Source: Candidatus Obscuribacterales bacterium (lineage in GTDB: Bacteria; Cyanobacteriota; Vampirovibrionia; Obscuribacterales; Obscuribacteraceae). From it: a DNA stretch of 64,000 bases. Below the pieces are notes generated by a model, which saw only the letters and a list, made by a program, of their open reading frames with translations, did not search any database and was not told where the DNA came from. The stretch is taken from contig JAIETZ010000001.1 of the NCBI GenBank assembly GCA_019744775.1, forward strand, positions 372,001-436,000, in the 5' to 3' direction. Below, piece after piece: positions 55,809 to 64,000 of this stretch (its first letter is position 1; every line of letters starts with the position of its first letter). The position numbers and the translations under genes are program-made.

Positions 55809-56861
55809 CTAGGAAACAGTTGATGCCAGGCTTAATTGAGGAGCCTTACTCAAAGCCGTTTCGTCCGAAAATAGCTCGTAAATTTTTCTTGTATCCGTCA
55901 CAATTTTCTCCAGCTCGACTGGAGTAATTGCTTGGGCAGCGTCACTCATTGCGCACGCAGGCTGTGGATGCACTTCGATAATTAGACCATCAGCACCGGC
56001 AGCAATTGCCGCTCGCGACATTGAGCGTATAAGGTCTTTTCTGCCTGTGCCGTGACTGGGGTCGACAATCACAGGCAAATTGGTCAGTGTCTTCAAGGCA
56101 GCAACAGCGCTTAGGTCAAGCGTGTTGCGCGTGTATGTCTCAAACGTGCGAATACCGCGTTCACAAAGAATGACTTGTGAATTGCCGGCAAGCATGATGT
56201 ATTCGGCTGCTTGCAATAAATCATTTATGGTGGCAGACATGCCGCGTTTCAAAAGCACCGGCAATTGAGTCTTACCGACAGCACTCAACAGCTCGTAGTT
56301 GTACATGTTGCGTGCGCCGATTTGCAGCACATCAACATAGTCCAATGCAATTTCCAACTGCTCAACAGACATAACTTCACTAACAACAGGAAGTCCTGTC
56401 TGGCGTCTTGCTTGCGCTAAATACTCGAGAGCCTGTTTTCCAAGTCCGCGGAAATCATAAGGACTTGTCCGTGGCTTGAATGCTCCACCGCGCAACATAA
56501 CTGCTCCGGCAACTTTTACTGCGTGCGCAGTTTGCAAAAGCATTTCTTCGTTTTCCACTGAGCATGGTCCGGCTATTACGACAGGCTTTGCGCCATAGCC
56601 AATTTTTATGTTCCCAACTACGACGGGCTTGCCTTCCGAATTATCCACACGCGGACAAGCCGGACCTAACTTCATGACCTTTTCCACACCGGCAATATTG
56701 CTGAACAAGTGCGAAGGCACAACTTTGACGTCGCCTGAGACAAATACCAGCGGATTTGGCTGGTTCAAAACTACTTGCGCAGCAAAACCAAGACGTTCAA
56801 TTTCCGACACAACGCCGGTAATTTCCGCTTCAGGCAAATTTTTGTTCAAGACCAGAATCAC
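55809..56861 (-). CDS. aroF: DAHP synthase (type I beta, with regulatory domain)
   Basis: First enzyme of the shikimate pathway: joins phosphoenolpyruvate and erythrose 4-phosphate. 350 residues: an N-terminal ferredoxin-like domain ([15 protein letters not shown]) and the barrel with [72 protein letters not shown] and [12 protein letters not shown]. This is the AroA-beta/ferredoxin-like-domain type known from Thermotoga-like enzymes. GTG start with AAGGA upstream. Other aro genes are not in the window. Confidence 0.94.
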   Translation of the reverse strand: MILVLNKNLPEAEITGVVSEIERLGFAAQVVLNQPNPLVFVSGDVKVVPSHLFSNIAGVEKVMKLGPACPRVDNSEGKPVVVGNIKIGYGAKPVVIAGPCSVENEEMLLQTAHAVKVAGAVMLRGGAFKPRTSPYDFRGLGKQALEYLAQARRQTGLPVVSEVMSVEQLEIALDYVDVLQIGARNMYNYELLSAVGKTQLPVLLKRGMSATINDLLQAAEYIMLAGNSQVILCERGIRTFETYTRNTLDLSAVAALKTLTNLPVIVDPSHGTGRKDLIRSMSRAAIAAGADGLIIEVHPQPACAMSDAAQAITPVELEKIVTDTRKIYELFSDETALSKAPQLSLASTVS

Positions 56862-57044
56862 AGAAGATTTCCTTGCCGATGGAAAGCCATTTCTCTTGAC
56901 TACCTTTTCCGGCTGAGATCAAGACAGAAAATAGTAGCAAATTTTGTCAAGAAGCTGCATTTGGTAAGCTTAGTTTCAAGTTCATTTGTTACCTTCGATT
57001 TCCCCTAAAGTTGCCTCGGCGCCTAATCTCAGAGAGCGTGGTCA

Positions 57045-57938
57045 ATGTCACCCAATGATAAATCTCAATTAAGCTCTCCTCTGTCCCTTTTTAGAGACGT
57101 AAATTGGTGGAAAACAGCCCTTTCCGACTCTCTGCTGTTCCTGCCTTTTTGCATTTTTCCGGCGTTACTTTTGGCTCTTGCCAATATCACCCTTGTCATT
57201 TGTGTGAATACCCTGTCCGACACTTCGGCACTGGAATCAATCACTGTTGACGCTCTTATGCAGAAACTAGCAATTGGTTTGACCACCACTTTTCTTGGTA
57301 TTGGTCTTACAGTTTGGTCACTTACGATTTGGCTCGACAGACTGGCGGCATTTTGTCGCTTGCGTCTTTCTCAAGACACGCACGATAGAAAGACTCAAGT
57401 GCAGTCAGCACTGGCTGCAATTAAAGAAAACAAGAAAACACTATTCAAGTTTTGGTTTATTTTTTCACTCTATCTTTTGATACCAATTAGTCCGCTTACA
57501 ATTCTCATAAGCGTGCAGACTCTTGCAGCTTCGCCCAGTCTTAAAGCTCTGAATATGGTTGCAATTCCACCAGAGCTGGCTCTTCTCAATAATGTCGGCA
57601 TTGCAGTTTTCACAGTTATAACTTTAGCTATGACAATGGCAGGTACGGCCGTTGCCGGCAAATTGAGTTCTACCGCTCAAACTATGGCTGCACAATCGGT
57701 CAAACTATTTCTCAATCGAGCGCTTGCTCTTTGTCTAATTGCAGCAGCAGTTGTCTTTGTAAACGCAATTGTTTCTGCACCACAGGTCATCCTCACCGGC
57801 GGACAAATTGCGGCAAAATCAGATCTACTTCCGGGCATACTTGCACAAGTCTGGCTTTGTCTAACTAGTTCAATTCTATGGACACTTTCACTGTGTCCGG
57901 CAGTCGAATACTTACGCCGAGACCTTGTTGCCGCCTGA
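57045..57938 (+). CDS. multi-pass membrane protein, unknown
   Basis: 297 residues with about six membrane helices (LLFLPFCIFPALLLALANIT, LTTTFLGIGLTVWSLTIW, FWFIFSLYLLIPISPLTILI and others). The layout of a cytoplasmic start, paired helices and a final RRDLVAA tail resembles general bacterial DUF975/glycerophosphoryl-diester-type membrane domains, but no motif is firm. Divergent from aroF; its 3' end overlaps the convergent GGDEF gene by 27 bp. Function unknown. Confidence 0.65.
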   Translation: MSPNDKSQLSSPLSLFRDVNWWKTALSDSLLFLPFCIFPALLLALANITLVICVNTLSDTSALESITVDALMQKLAIGLTTTFLGIGLTVWSLTIWLDRLAAFCRLRLSQDTHDRKTQVQSALAAIKENKKTLFKFWFIFSLYLLIPISPLTILISVQTLAASPSLKALNMVAIPPELALLNNVGIAVFTVITLAMTMAGTAVAGKLSSTAQTMAAQSVKLFLNRALALCLIAAAVVFVNAIVSAPQVILTGGQIAAKSDLLPGILAQVWLCLTSSILWTLSLCPAVEYLRRDLVAA

Positions 57939-59360
57939 AGACTTTGCGCGTTGCAGCGCGTGTTTGGCATCGCGAAGAATTGTCTCTGGATTCAAATCTT
58001 CCATATTGAATCCGGCGCAACCGATGCTGACAGTTATCTTCGGTCCTTTTTTCTGACCAGGAAGAACAAAATTCATTGTCGGCATCTCCAGACGAATTTT
58101 TTCCGCCAGGACTCTTGCACCTGCTAAATCCGCATTCGGCATCACAACTGCAAACTCATCACCACCATATCGAGCAATTAAATCCGAAGCGCGAGTCATC
58201 GCAAGCATCTTGTTTGCCATTCTCGACAAAACCAAATCGCCTACTTGATAGCCGAATTCATCATTGATTGCCTTAAGATTATCCACATCGACGATAAGCA
58301 GTCCCACAGGGGCTTTTTGTCTATAGGAAAAGAGCAATTGCTGTTGCAAAAATCCGACGAGAAATTCAAGATTGTAGAGCCCGGTTGATGCATCGGTTGA
58401 TGATCGATACATCTCCTTTTGATACAGCACTTCAATTTCTTGACTGGCCAGCACAAGACGCATGACAGGCAAAATCATCTTGTTGAGATGACGCATGGCC
58501 AATTTGCTTGCCTCGTCGAAGCCCTTCTTGTCGGCAGTGCCGAAAATAAGCGCGCCGATATTTGTTTTGTCGGCAACTACAGGCAAAATTTCAAAAGCAC
58601 CAATGGCATCGCCGCTTGCTTGCACATCACCAAGCAATTCCACTTTTAGATCTTTTGGAGCACCAAGTTGTTTTGCAGCAGTGTCCTTTAGCATCTCCAA
58701 TGCCTTGCGACTGACCGGCAAGTTGGCTTTTAGGCTGAGCCAAGGATGATTTGAACTTAAAACAGAAATGCCGACCACTTCGCAATCAAATACGTTCGTA
58801 AGCAAACGAAAATATTGCTCCAAAAACTGATTGCGCGGTTCGACTATTTCAATAAGCAATCTAGCAATTTGTCCCATCAATCGTTCAATCAACAAATCAT
58901 CAATGAGGTTGAGGTATTTGTCCGCCGCTTTGTCCGATGGAACAATCGGATACCAATCGGCTGCTTGTGCTTCACCTGACTTTTCGGTTTCATCAATAAG
59001 CAAGTTCAATTTAGCAATCAGGTTGTCAACTGAATCTTTTCCATCGGCGAGAGAAATCTTGAGATCTGCCAATTTGGCATTGGTCCAAAACCCCGAATGC
59101 CCGTTCTTGCTATCCAGAACTACAACAGGCAATTGTGGATCTTTACTTCCTGACTTAATGAGACAGGCTAGCTGATAACTTTTCAGGTCTTCCAAGTCGG
59201 AGCCTACAACAACGGCGCTGGGCTTGGATTTAGCCAGCTCAGCCAGCGTCTCAAAGGCACTACCAGTGACACTTGAGCCAAATCCAGCCTTCTTAAGAGC
59301 CGCCTCAATAGGTTCAAGCTGAGCCTTATTACCAGCTAAAAGGACTTGCCTTTTTTTCAT
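57912..59360 (-). CDS. cytoplasmic diguanylate cyclase (REC-like-GAF-GGDEF)
   Basis: 482 residues. Residues 1-120 resemble a response-receiver fold (QVLLAGNKAQLEPIEAAL, SAVVVGSDLEDLKSYQLACL) but the place of the phosphorylated Asp is not clear, so it may be a pseudo-receiver. About 150-310 is GAF-like. The C-terminal GGDEF domain has YGGDEFAVV (about 398) with RASD five residues before it, the RxxD product-inhibition site; an active, self-limited enzyme is expected. No membrane helix. It is the second cyclase in the window and its stop is in the neighbour's 3' end. Confidence 0.9.
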   Translation of the reverse strand: MKKRQVLLAGNKAQLEPIEAALKKAGFGSSVTGSAFETLAELAKSKPSAVVVGSDLEDLKSYQLACLIKSGSKDPQLPVVVLDSKNGHSGFWTNAKLADLKISLADGKDSVDNLIAKLNLLIDETEKSGEAQAADWYPIVPSDKAADKYLNLIDDLLIERLMGQIARLLIEIVEPRNQFLEQYFRLLTNVFDCEVVGISVLSSNHPWLSLKANLPVSRKALEMLKDTAAKQLGAPKDLKVELLGDVQASGDAIGAFEILPVVADKTNIGALIFGTADKKGFDEASKLAMRHLNKMILPVMRLVLASQEIEVLYQKEMYRSSTDASTGLYNLEFLVGFLQQQLLFSYRQKAPVGLLIVDVDNLKAINDEFGYQVGDLVLSRMANKMLAMTRASDLIARYGGDEFAVVMPNADLAGARVLAEKIRLEMPTMNFVLPGQKKGPKITVSIGCAGFNMEDLNPETILRDAKHALQRAKSSGGNKVSA

Positions 59361-59538
59361 TTCTAAGCACCTGAGGGGAGGTCACACTCTTTCAGTACCC
59401 AGGATGTATATGTTTTTAGTGCGGGTTTTAGAAAGTTTCACCTTTATTGACGAAGCCAAGCTCCTAAGCTGCAATTGCCCTGGTGCTATGATCTATTCCC
59501 GTGTCATGGTGCGGTCTCGAAAGGTTTTGACGTACACA

Positions 59539-60717
59539 ATGATTATGGAAGCCTGTAAGAAAGATAACGAAATTACTTTTGATTTCTCCGAGGAGCAGAT
59601 CCTCATCAAGGAGATGGTTGCCGACCTAGCGAAGCATGAGTTCGCTCCCAAAGCTGCCGAAATAGACAAGTTGCATCGATTCCCCAAGGAAAACTGGCAG
59701 TTGCTCGCCGCATCTGATCTCTGCGGACTTGTTTTTCCGGAAAAATACGGCGGAGCCGGTCTGGATGCCGTGTCTTATGCGATTGTTGTTGAAGAGTTGG
59801 CCAAGAATTGTGCCACCACGTCAGTAATGTATTCGGCACACGTTTCGCTTTGCGCCAAGCCAATTTACCTATTTGGTTCAGAAGAGCAGAAGGAAAGAAT
59901 TTTGACGCCGATGTGCAAAGGCGAAAAAATGGGTGCGTTTGCTTTGTCAGAACCCGGTTCCGGCTCCGATTCTGCTGCCGCTACTTGTACCGCTGTCGAC
60001 AAAGGCGATCACTTTATTTTGAACGGTTCAAAAAACTGGATCACCAACGGTGTTGAAGCTGACTACTATTTGGTAATTGCGCAAACCGACAAACAATTGA
60101 AGCACAAAGGTCTTGTTGCCTTAATCGTAGAAAAAGGGTCGGAAGGCTTCACTTTCGGAAAACTCGAAGATAAGCTTGGAATCAGGGGTTCATCCACCTG
60201 CGAGCTCAATTTCGACAACACGAAAGTACCAAAAGCAAATATGCTCGGGCAATTAGGTGAAGGCTTCAAGGTAGCAATGGCTACTCTTGATGGTGGGCGT
60301 ATTGGTATTGCCGCACAAGCAGTCGGTATTGCTCAAGGCGCTTGGGACCACGCATTTGCTTATTCGAAAGAGCGTGTCGCATTTGGTCAAACAATCAACA
60401 AACTGCAAGCCATTCAATTTATGCTCACTGAAATGGCCGTAGAAATTGATACTGCCAGACTTTTGACTCTGCATGCCAGCCGCGCGCAAGACACAGGTAA
60501 GCGTTTCACAAAAGAAGCAGCTCACGCCAAGCTCTACGCATCAGAAATGGCTATGCGCTCAACCGTGAAGTGCGTACAAATCTTTGGTGGTTATGGTTAC
60601 GTGACAGACTACCCAGTCGAGCGTTATATGCGCGATGCGAAAATCACGGAAATATATGAAGGCACTTCAGAAATCCAACGTTTGGTTATTGCAAGCAATC
60701 TCCTGAAAGGACAATAA
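59539..60717 (+). CDS. acyl-CoA dehydrogenase
   Basis: FAD enzyme that makes the first double bond in beta-oxidation and passes electrons to ETF. 392 residues from the ATG at 59539; the frame is open further upstream but family members start near EITFDFSEEQILIKEMVADL. Signatures: CTAVDKGDHFILNGSKNWIT, FALSEPGSGSDSAA, QIFGGYGYVTDYPVERYMRD, and the catalytic base Glu in KITEIYEGTSEIQRLVIA. Short- to medium-chain type by length. It is 3 bp ahead of the J-domain gene. No ETF gene is in the window. Confidence 0.93.
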   Translation: MIMEACKKDNEITFDFSEEQILIKEMVADLAKHEFAPKAAEIDKLHRFPKENWQLLAASDLCGLVFPEKYGGAGLDAVSYAIVVEELAKNCATTSVMYSAHVSLCAKPIYLFGSEEQKERILTPMCKGEKMGAFALSEPGSGSDSAAATCTAVDKGDHFILNGSKNWITNGVEADYYLVIAQTDKQLKHKGLVALIVEKGSEGFTFGKLEDKLGIRGSSTCELNFDNTKVPKANMLGQLGEGFKVAMATLDGGRIGIAAQAVGIAQGAWDHAFAYSKERVAFGQTINKLQAIQFMLTEMAVEIDTARLLTLHASRAQDTGKRFTKEAAHAKLYASEMAMRSTVKCVQIFGGYGYVTDYPVERYMRDAKITEIYEGTSEIQRLVIASNLLKGQ

Positions 60718-60720
60718 ACT

Positions 60721-61389
60721 ATGTCATGGCAGCCGCCACCACCTCCACCCAGACCGCAGCCGGGTCAACAGCCTGGCCAACCCGGAGCACAACCGGCGCA
60801 GCCATTAAACGCACAAAACTACTACAAGCTTTTGCAAGTAGATACTGAAGCTCATCCGACAGTAATTCGCTACGCGTACAGATTTTTGGCTGCTCAATAT
60901 CACCCGGACAATGCCGAATCCGGTGATGCAGAAAAGTTTCGCATGGTCAGTGAAGCATGGCGCACACTTTCCGATAGAGGAAGACGCCAGGCATACGATA
61001 TGCAATTAGGCGTGCAAAAACAGGCGCAGCCTGCTCAGCCGGGACAAGCAGCCAAACCGGACATTCCTAAGATGTCGCTTTCTTTTTCGGAAGTTGAGTT
61101 GCGGCTTGCCGTATTGCAGGTATTGCTCGAAGCACGCAGAAAGCGCCCGCAAACAGGCGGCGCATCAGCCAAAATGCTTATGGATTGCTTGAACTGCAAC
61201 ATGCAAGATATTGAATGGACACTTTGGTATTTGCGCGAAAAAGGCCATATCACAAGAACAGAAGCTGCTTTCATGATTACCGTAGCCGGTGTCGACTACC
61301 TGGTTGATGTGCTTTCACGCACGCAGCCAATGACATCAAGAGACGAACCAACAACTCTCGATCACTCAAACTTGCCGGCTACTCTGTAA
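60721..61389 (+). CDS. J-domain protein with extra C-terminal domain
   Basis: 222 residues. A proline/glutamine-rich start (about 1-30), then a J-domain (YYKLLQVDTEAHPTVIRYAY, QYHPDNAESGDAEKFRMVSE) with the HPD tripeptide that triggers DnaK ATPase. After a short linker, residues about 120-200 form a separate helical, winged-helix-like domain (VELRLAVLQVLLEARRKRPQ, IEWTLWYLREKGHITRTEAA). It is not DnaJ itself: no zinc or C-terminal substrate domains. It follows the dehydrogenase by 3 bp and is convergent with the next gene. Confidence 0.85.
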   Translation: MSWQPPPPPPRPQPGQQPGQPGAQPAQPLNAQNYYKLLQVDTEAHPTVIRYAYRFLAAQYHPDNAESGDAEKFRMVSEAWRTLSDRGRRQAYDMQLGVQKQAQPAQPGQAAKPDIPKMSLSFSEVELRLAVLQVLLEARRKRPQTGGASAKMLMDCLNCNMQDIEWTLWYLREKGHITRTEAAFMITVAGVDYLVDVLSRTQPMTSRDEPTTLDHSNLPATL

Positions 61390-61392
61390 AAA

Positions 61393-62628
61393 TTACTGGA
61401 TATGCTCTTCGTCGATTGATCGTGAAGCGGTCTTGTTTTTCGCTTCACGCATTGCTTTCTTCGCTTCGCGCTTTTCTTTGCGACTCAGCTTCTTGCGCTT
61501 TGGCTCTTCGCCTTCGACAGTGATGTCTTCATCCTTAACTGGTTTTTGCGCAACAAAAGTGCCACCTGAAAGCACGTTATTGACGTTCGCATCTCCACCC
61601 ATGCGCTTAATTAGAGAGCGGCTGCACTGCAACAATGCAGGATTCTTTGTCATCAATGACATTTGATAAGACTCAATAGCAATATTGGCCTTTTCGGAAA
61701 TGGCTTTGCTGCGGCACTCCAGGCTCTTGCCTAAATAGACTTCTTTCAACAATTTATCTTCTTCAGAGCCGCCGGAAGCCATTACCCAGGCGAAAATCGC
61801 GGCTTGAGCTGCCGGGGCTACAAGTGTCGGACTCAATGAAGCAAGGCTAAGCGTTGTTCTTACAAGCTTTTGCGAGCCACGGTTCAACTTAGAGACATTA
61901 TTATATTTATGCAAATAACCTACGATTTGCTGAGACACAGGATCTGTTTCCACCGAAACATCGGCAAGGTATTTTTCTCTGTCAGATTTTTGACTGATAC
62001 TCCAGGGCTTCTGCTGCCAGGTATCCTCAGCAACAGGATTTTGCTCAACTACCTTTTTCAAAAAATCTACAGTCTCAGCGGTCTTTTGTTCACCCACCAG
62101 CTTATTCAAACGATTGCTTGCTGACTTAATTTCCTCAGCGCCTGAGTTTGCATCCGAATTGCCCAAGCCCATAGCCAATTCTAAAACTGCTTTGGTTATA
62201 TCAATATCGGTTTTATCAATAAGCTTTTGTCTCAAGTACTCAGCAGAGCTGCGGCCTTTAAGCTTTTGTTTTTCATCGAGAATAATATCGCTGGCTTCCG
62301 ATGACTGCGATACGCCCTTATAAAGGAAGACATAGTTCAAAGCATCTTTAGAGCGGTGGACAAGACTGTGTTTGAATCCCTTGAATCTCTCAACATATTT
62401 GTTGATCTTCGCCATATTCTGATCTTGATTGAGTGCAGCATCAGTTAAATCATTGATGTACTTTGTTATCGGATCAGGAGAAGCATCAAGACTGACTTCA
62501 CCACGCAAAGTGTTAGGTGATGCATCAATAGCCTTTAAAGACGCAGATTCATGAGCAAAAGCAGATACGGAAAGGTAGCACGAAACCGCAATGAGGATAC
62601 CTACGCGCTGTGCAGATTTCACTCTCAT
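61393..62628 (-). CDS. exported protein of unknown function, 411 aa
   Basis: A signal peptide (RVGILIAVSCYLSVSAFAHE) is followed by a mostly helical protein with no recognised domain. A hydrophobic stretch LASLSPTLVAPAAQAAIFAW (about 250-270) could be a membrane segment. The C-terminus is highly basic (KRKKLSRKEKREAKKAMREA), which is unusual for an exported protein. It is the last gene of a tight three-gene operon (4-bp overlap with the gene before). Function unknown. Confidence 0.65.
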   Translation of the reverse strand: MRVKSAQRVGILIAVSCYLSVSAFAHESASLKAIDASPNTLRGEVSLDASPDPITKYINDLTDAALNQDQNMAKINKYVERFKGFKHSLVHRSKDALNYVFLYKGVSQSSEASDIILDEKQKLKGRSSAEYLRQKLIDKTDIDITKAVLELAMGLGNSDANSGAEEIKSASNRLNKLVGEQKTAETVDFLKKVVEQNPVAEDTWQQKPWSISQKSDREKYLADVSVETDPVSQQIVGYLHKYNNVSKLNRGSQKLVRTTLSLASLSPTLVAPAAQAAIFAWVMASGGSEEDKLLKEVYLGKSLECRSKAISEKANIAIESYQMSLMTKNPALLQCSRSLIKRMGGDANVNNVLSGGTFVAQKPVKDEDITVEGEEPKRKKLSRKEKREAKKAMREAKNKTASRSIDEEHIQ

Positions 62629-63131
62629 ACCAAATTCTCTGCTGCCGCCGCTCGTACCAAGCTCGCATCAAATGCAGGATCGCAAAGTGGAACAGCAGGC
62701 ATTGTTTTTGTCAGTGACGTATAAACTCGGAATGCTTGTTCTAAAGCTATCTTGTGAATAGCACTTCCCGGCACGATACTTTGAGCCGTTACAACAAATT
62801 TTCCAACAAATGGATCGGTCTCTGCTCTTTTACCGAACATGAGGTTGTTGAAAACATTTCCTAGTAAATTTCCGCAATCTTGAGCAATTGAAAACGCATC
62901 GTTGACAAGAGACTCGATTAGATCCTGCTCTTGTACGTCTTCGAGCATAAGGGGAACCATCATTATTGGTTCGTCATCGCTCTTCACTACTATGCAGAGA
63001 TAGTCGCCATCGGCAGGCAATGAACGAGCTATCGATTTAGGCTCTGTCTGATCAGAAAAATATGCCTGCCACTCACTTTCGGTTAGTGGATTAATCGTTG
63101 GGTGAAGATCTACGGTCAAGCCATACTGCAT
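62625..63131 (-). CDS. hypothetical protein, 168 aa
   Basis: No signal peptide or membrane helix. Seen: YGLTVDLHPTINPLTESEWQ, then DYLCIVVKSDDEPIMMVPLM and an alternating helical part ending CDPAFDASLVRAAAAENLV. No family recognised. Its start overlaps the carboxylesterase by 16 bp and its end overlaps the exported protein by 4 bp, so the three are made together. Confidence 0.6.
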   Translation of the reverse strand: MQYGLTVDLHPTINPLTESEWQAYFSDQTEPKSIARSLPADGDYLCIVVKSDDEPIMMVPLMLEDVQEQDLIESLVNDAFSIAQDCGNLLGNVFNNLMFGKRAETDPFVGKFVVTAQSIVPGSAIHKIALEQAFRVYTSLTKTMPAVPLCDPAFDASLVRAAAAENLV

Positions 63132-63976
63132 GTTTGTGCCACCTTATTTCTGTCGGCCGCTATTCGTGCAATAAAGTCCCCAACCAATTGCGCCACTTTC
63201 TCTTTTTTAAGATCCAATGTCAAAACATGGTCGCAATCAGTCAAATACTGGATGACTTTATCTCTACTTTGCAATCTCGAATAAAGCTCCGACGCGTTGT
63301 CGATGCTAGTCATTGTATCTTCTAAACTGTGAATAATCACCGTCGGACATGTAACAGCTTGAGCTTTTCTGCGAACTTCATGAACCAAATGGCTCATTTG
63401 TCTTACAGAGCCGGCATACGTCCGGAAAAGTCCGAAATCACTTGTCTCACCATTTTTGGCACGCTCAACCGAGCGGGTGATAATGCGTTGCAGCCGCTCA
63501 TCTTTCAATCCATAAGGCGGACTTTCCGTCCAATAGCAGTTAGTGCCCAGAAATGGAAATATATCGACTAACGGCAGGAGAACTTCTGTTAAAGGCACCG
63601 TTTCGCCATCAAATCTAAGCGTTGTAGAAAGCGAAATAAATCCGGCAACTTTTGGATCATCAGCAGCCAAAATACAGGCTATGGAAGAGCCCATCGAAAG
63701 TCCACCTACAAATACATGCGCATTACGGCTATGCAAGTCATTAAGAGCACGGCGCGCTCCTGCCACCCAATCTTGCCAGCTTGTGTCCAGTAACTCCTGA
63801 TGTCCGGCGCCATGTCCTTCCAACATCGGCACTGATACTTCACAGCCGAGTTTTTCCAAATGCTTCGCCAAGGGACGCATTTCCGCCGGCACACCGGTCA
63901 AACCATGCAGCAGCAAAACGCCTACATTAGATAGCTGGTTGTTCTCCGAGTCTGACACCTTCTCCACCTTCTTCAA
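63116..63976 (-). CDS. carboxylesterase (alpha/beta hydrolase)
   Basis: 286 residues. HGLTGVPAEMRPLAKHL (oxyanion loop), GGLSMGSSIACILA (nucleophile Ser), HSLEDTMTS (Asp) and CDHVLTLDLKKEKV (His) form a full triad in the order of Est30/esterase YvaK-type carboxylesterases and monoacylglycerol lipases. No signal peptide. The TTG start is near the window edge; an in-frame stop lies three codons upstream, so the gene is complete. GTG codons a few residues in are alternative starts. It leads the operon with two unknown proteins. Confidence 0.88.
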   Translation of the reverse strand: MKKVEKVSDSENNQLSNVGVLLLHGLTGVPAEMRPLAKHLEKLGCEVSVPMLEGHGAGHQELLDTSWQDWVAGARRALNDLHSRNAHVFVGGLSMGSSIACILAADDPKVAGFISLSTTLRFDGETVPLTEVLLPLVDIFPFLGTNCYWTESPPYGLKDERLQRIITRSVERAKNGETSDFGLFRTYAGSVRQMSHLVHEVRRKAQAVTCPTVIIHSLEDTMTSIDNASELYSRLQSRDKVIQYLTDCDHVLTLDLKKEKVAQLVGDFIARIAADRNKVAQTCSMA

Positions 63977-64000
63977 AGCGGTTCAAATTTTCCCCAAACA

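Overview
The window reads as a contiguous piece of chromosome from a Gram-negative-type bacterium with moderate GC, short intergenic gaps and many small operons on both strands. An AsmA/TamB-like envelope protein, an O-antigen-ligase-like protein, TatC and several proteins with signal peptides point to a two-membrane envelope. The gene mix and the many large unknown proteins would suit the non-photosynthetic relatives of cyanobacteria (Melainabacteria/Vampirovibrionia, for example Obscuribacterales). That placement is an inference from the proteins, not from a marker tree. Many genes, including housekeeping ones, start with TTG or GTG behind a good ribosome binding site.

Layout. 1-10 kb: a truncated alpha/beta hydrolase, a long-chain acyl-CoA synthetase, an NHL-propeller protein with rsfS, HU, a TPR protein with pnp and rpsO, a 7Fe-type ferredoxin, and a small pair made of a degenerate retropepsin-like protein and an 80-residue partner. 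10-19 kb: a 1362-residue AsmA-like protein, a XerC/D recombinase, a large toxin-like unknown, a MerR-like zinc-ribbon regulator and a TrbI/VirB10-like secreted protein. 19-23 kb: a translation block (rpsF, ssb, rpsR, tRNA-Leu, infC, rpmI, rplT, a SpoU methylase). 23-31 kb: tatC, a tandem M50-like protease and pseudoprotease pair with TPR tails, a membrane protein, a large GGDEF sensor and a HAD phosphatase. 31-38 kb: folK, acpS, a duplicated CPBP membrane protease, a MazF-like toxin, a B12-binding mutase subunit, a MATE exporter. 38-49 kb: a 955-residue TadG-like protein, an O-antigen ligase, trpS, a 35-residue basic protein, the primary sigma factor, MgtE and a PccB-type carboxyltransferase. 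49-64 kb: an ECF-like sigma factor with a 997-residue zinc-finger/proline-rich/Roadblock protein, leucyl aminopeptidase, DAHP synthase, a second GGDEF protein, acyl-CoA dehydrogenase, a J-domain protein and a tight three-gene operon ending at a carboxylesterase.

How genes fit together. Acyl-CoA synthetase, acyl-CoA dehydrogenase, the carboxyltransferase and the B12-binding mutase domain suggest fatty-acid and propionyl-CoA use, but they are scattered and the partner subunits (biotin carboxylase, large mutase domain, thiolase) are not here. Two diguanylate cyclases, both with an RxxD inhibitory site next to the active site, suggest c-di-GMP signalling.

Most notable signals. (1) The sigma factor/anti-sigma pair, in which the anti-sigma zinc finger is joined not to a membrane segment but to a long proline-rich linker with three copies of a short helix-like motif and a C-terminal Roadblock/LC7 domain. 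(2) A dispersed intergenic repeat of about 85-115 bp in five copies, always just after a gene. (3) The tandem HEMGH protease and its catalytically dead paralogue. (4) A CPBP protease made of two homologous halves, only one of which keeps the active site. (5) A 35-residue, very basic gene with a strong ribosome binding site ahead of trpS. No CRISPR array, rRNA, prophage or insertion sequence was seen.
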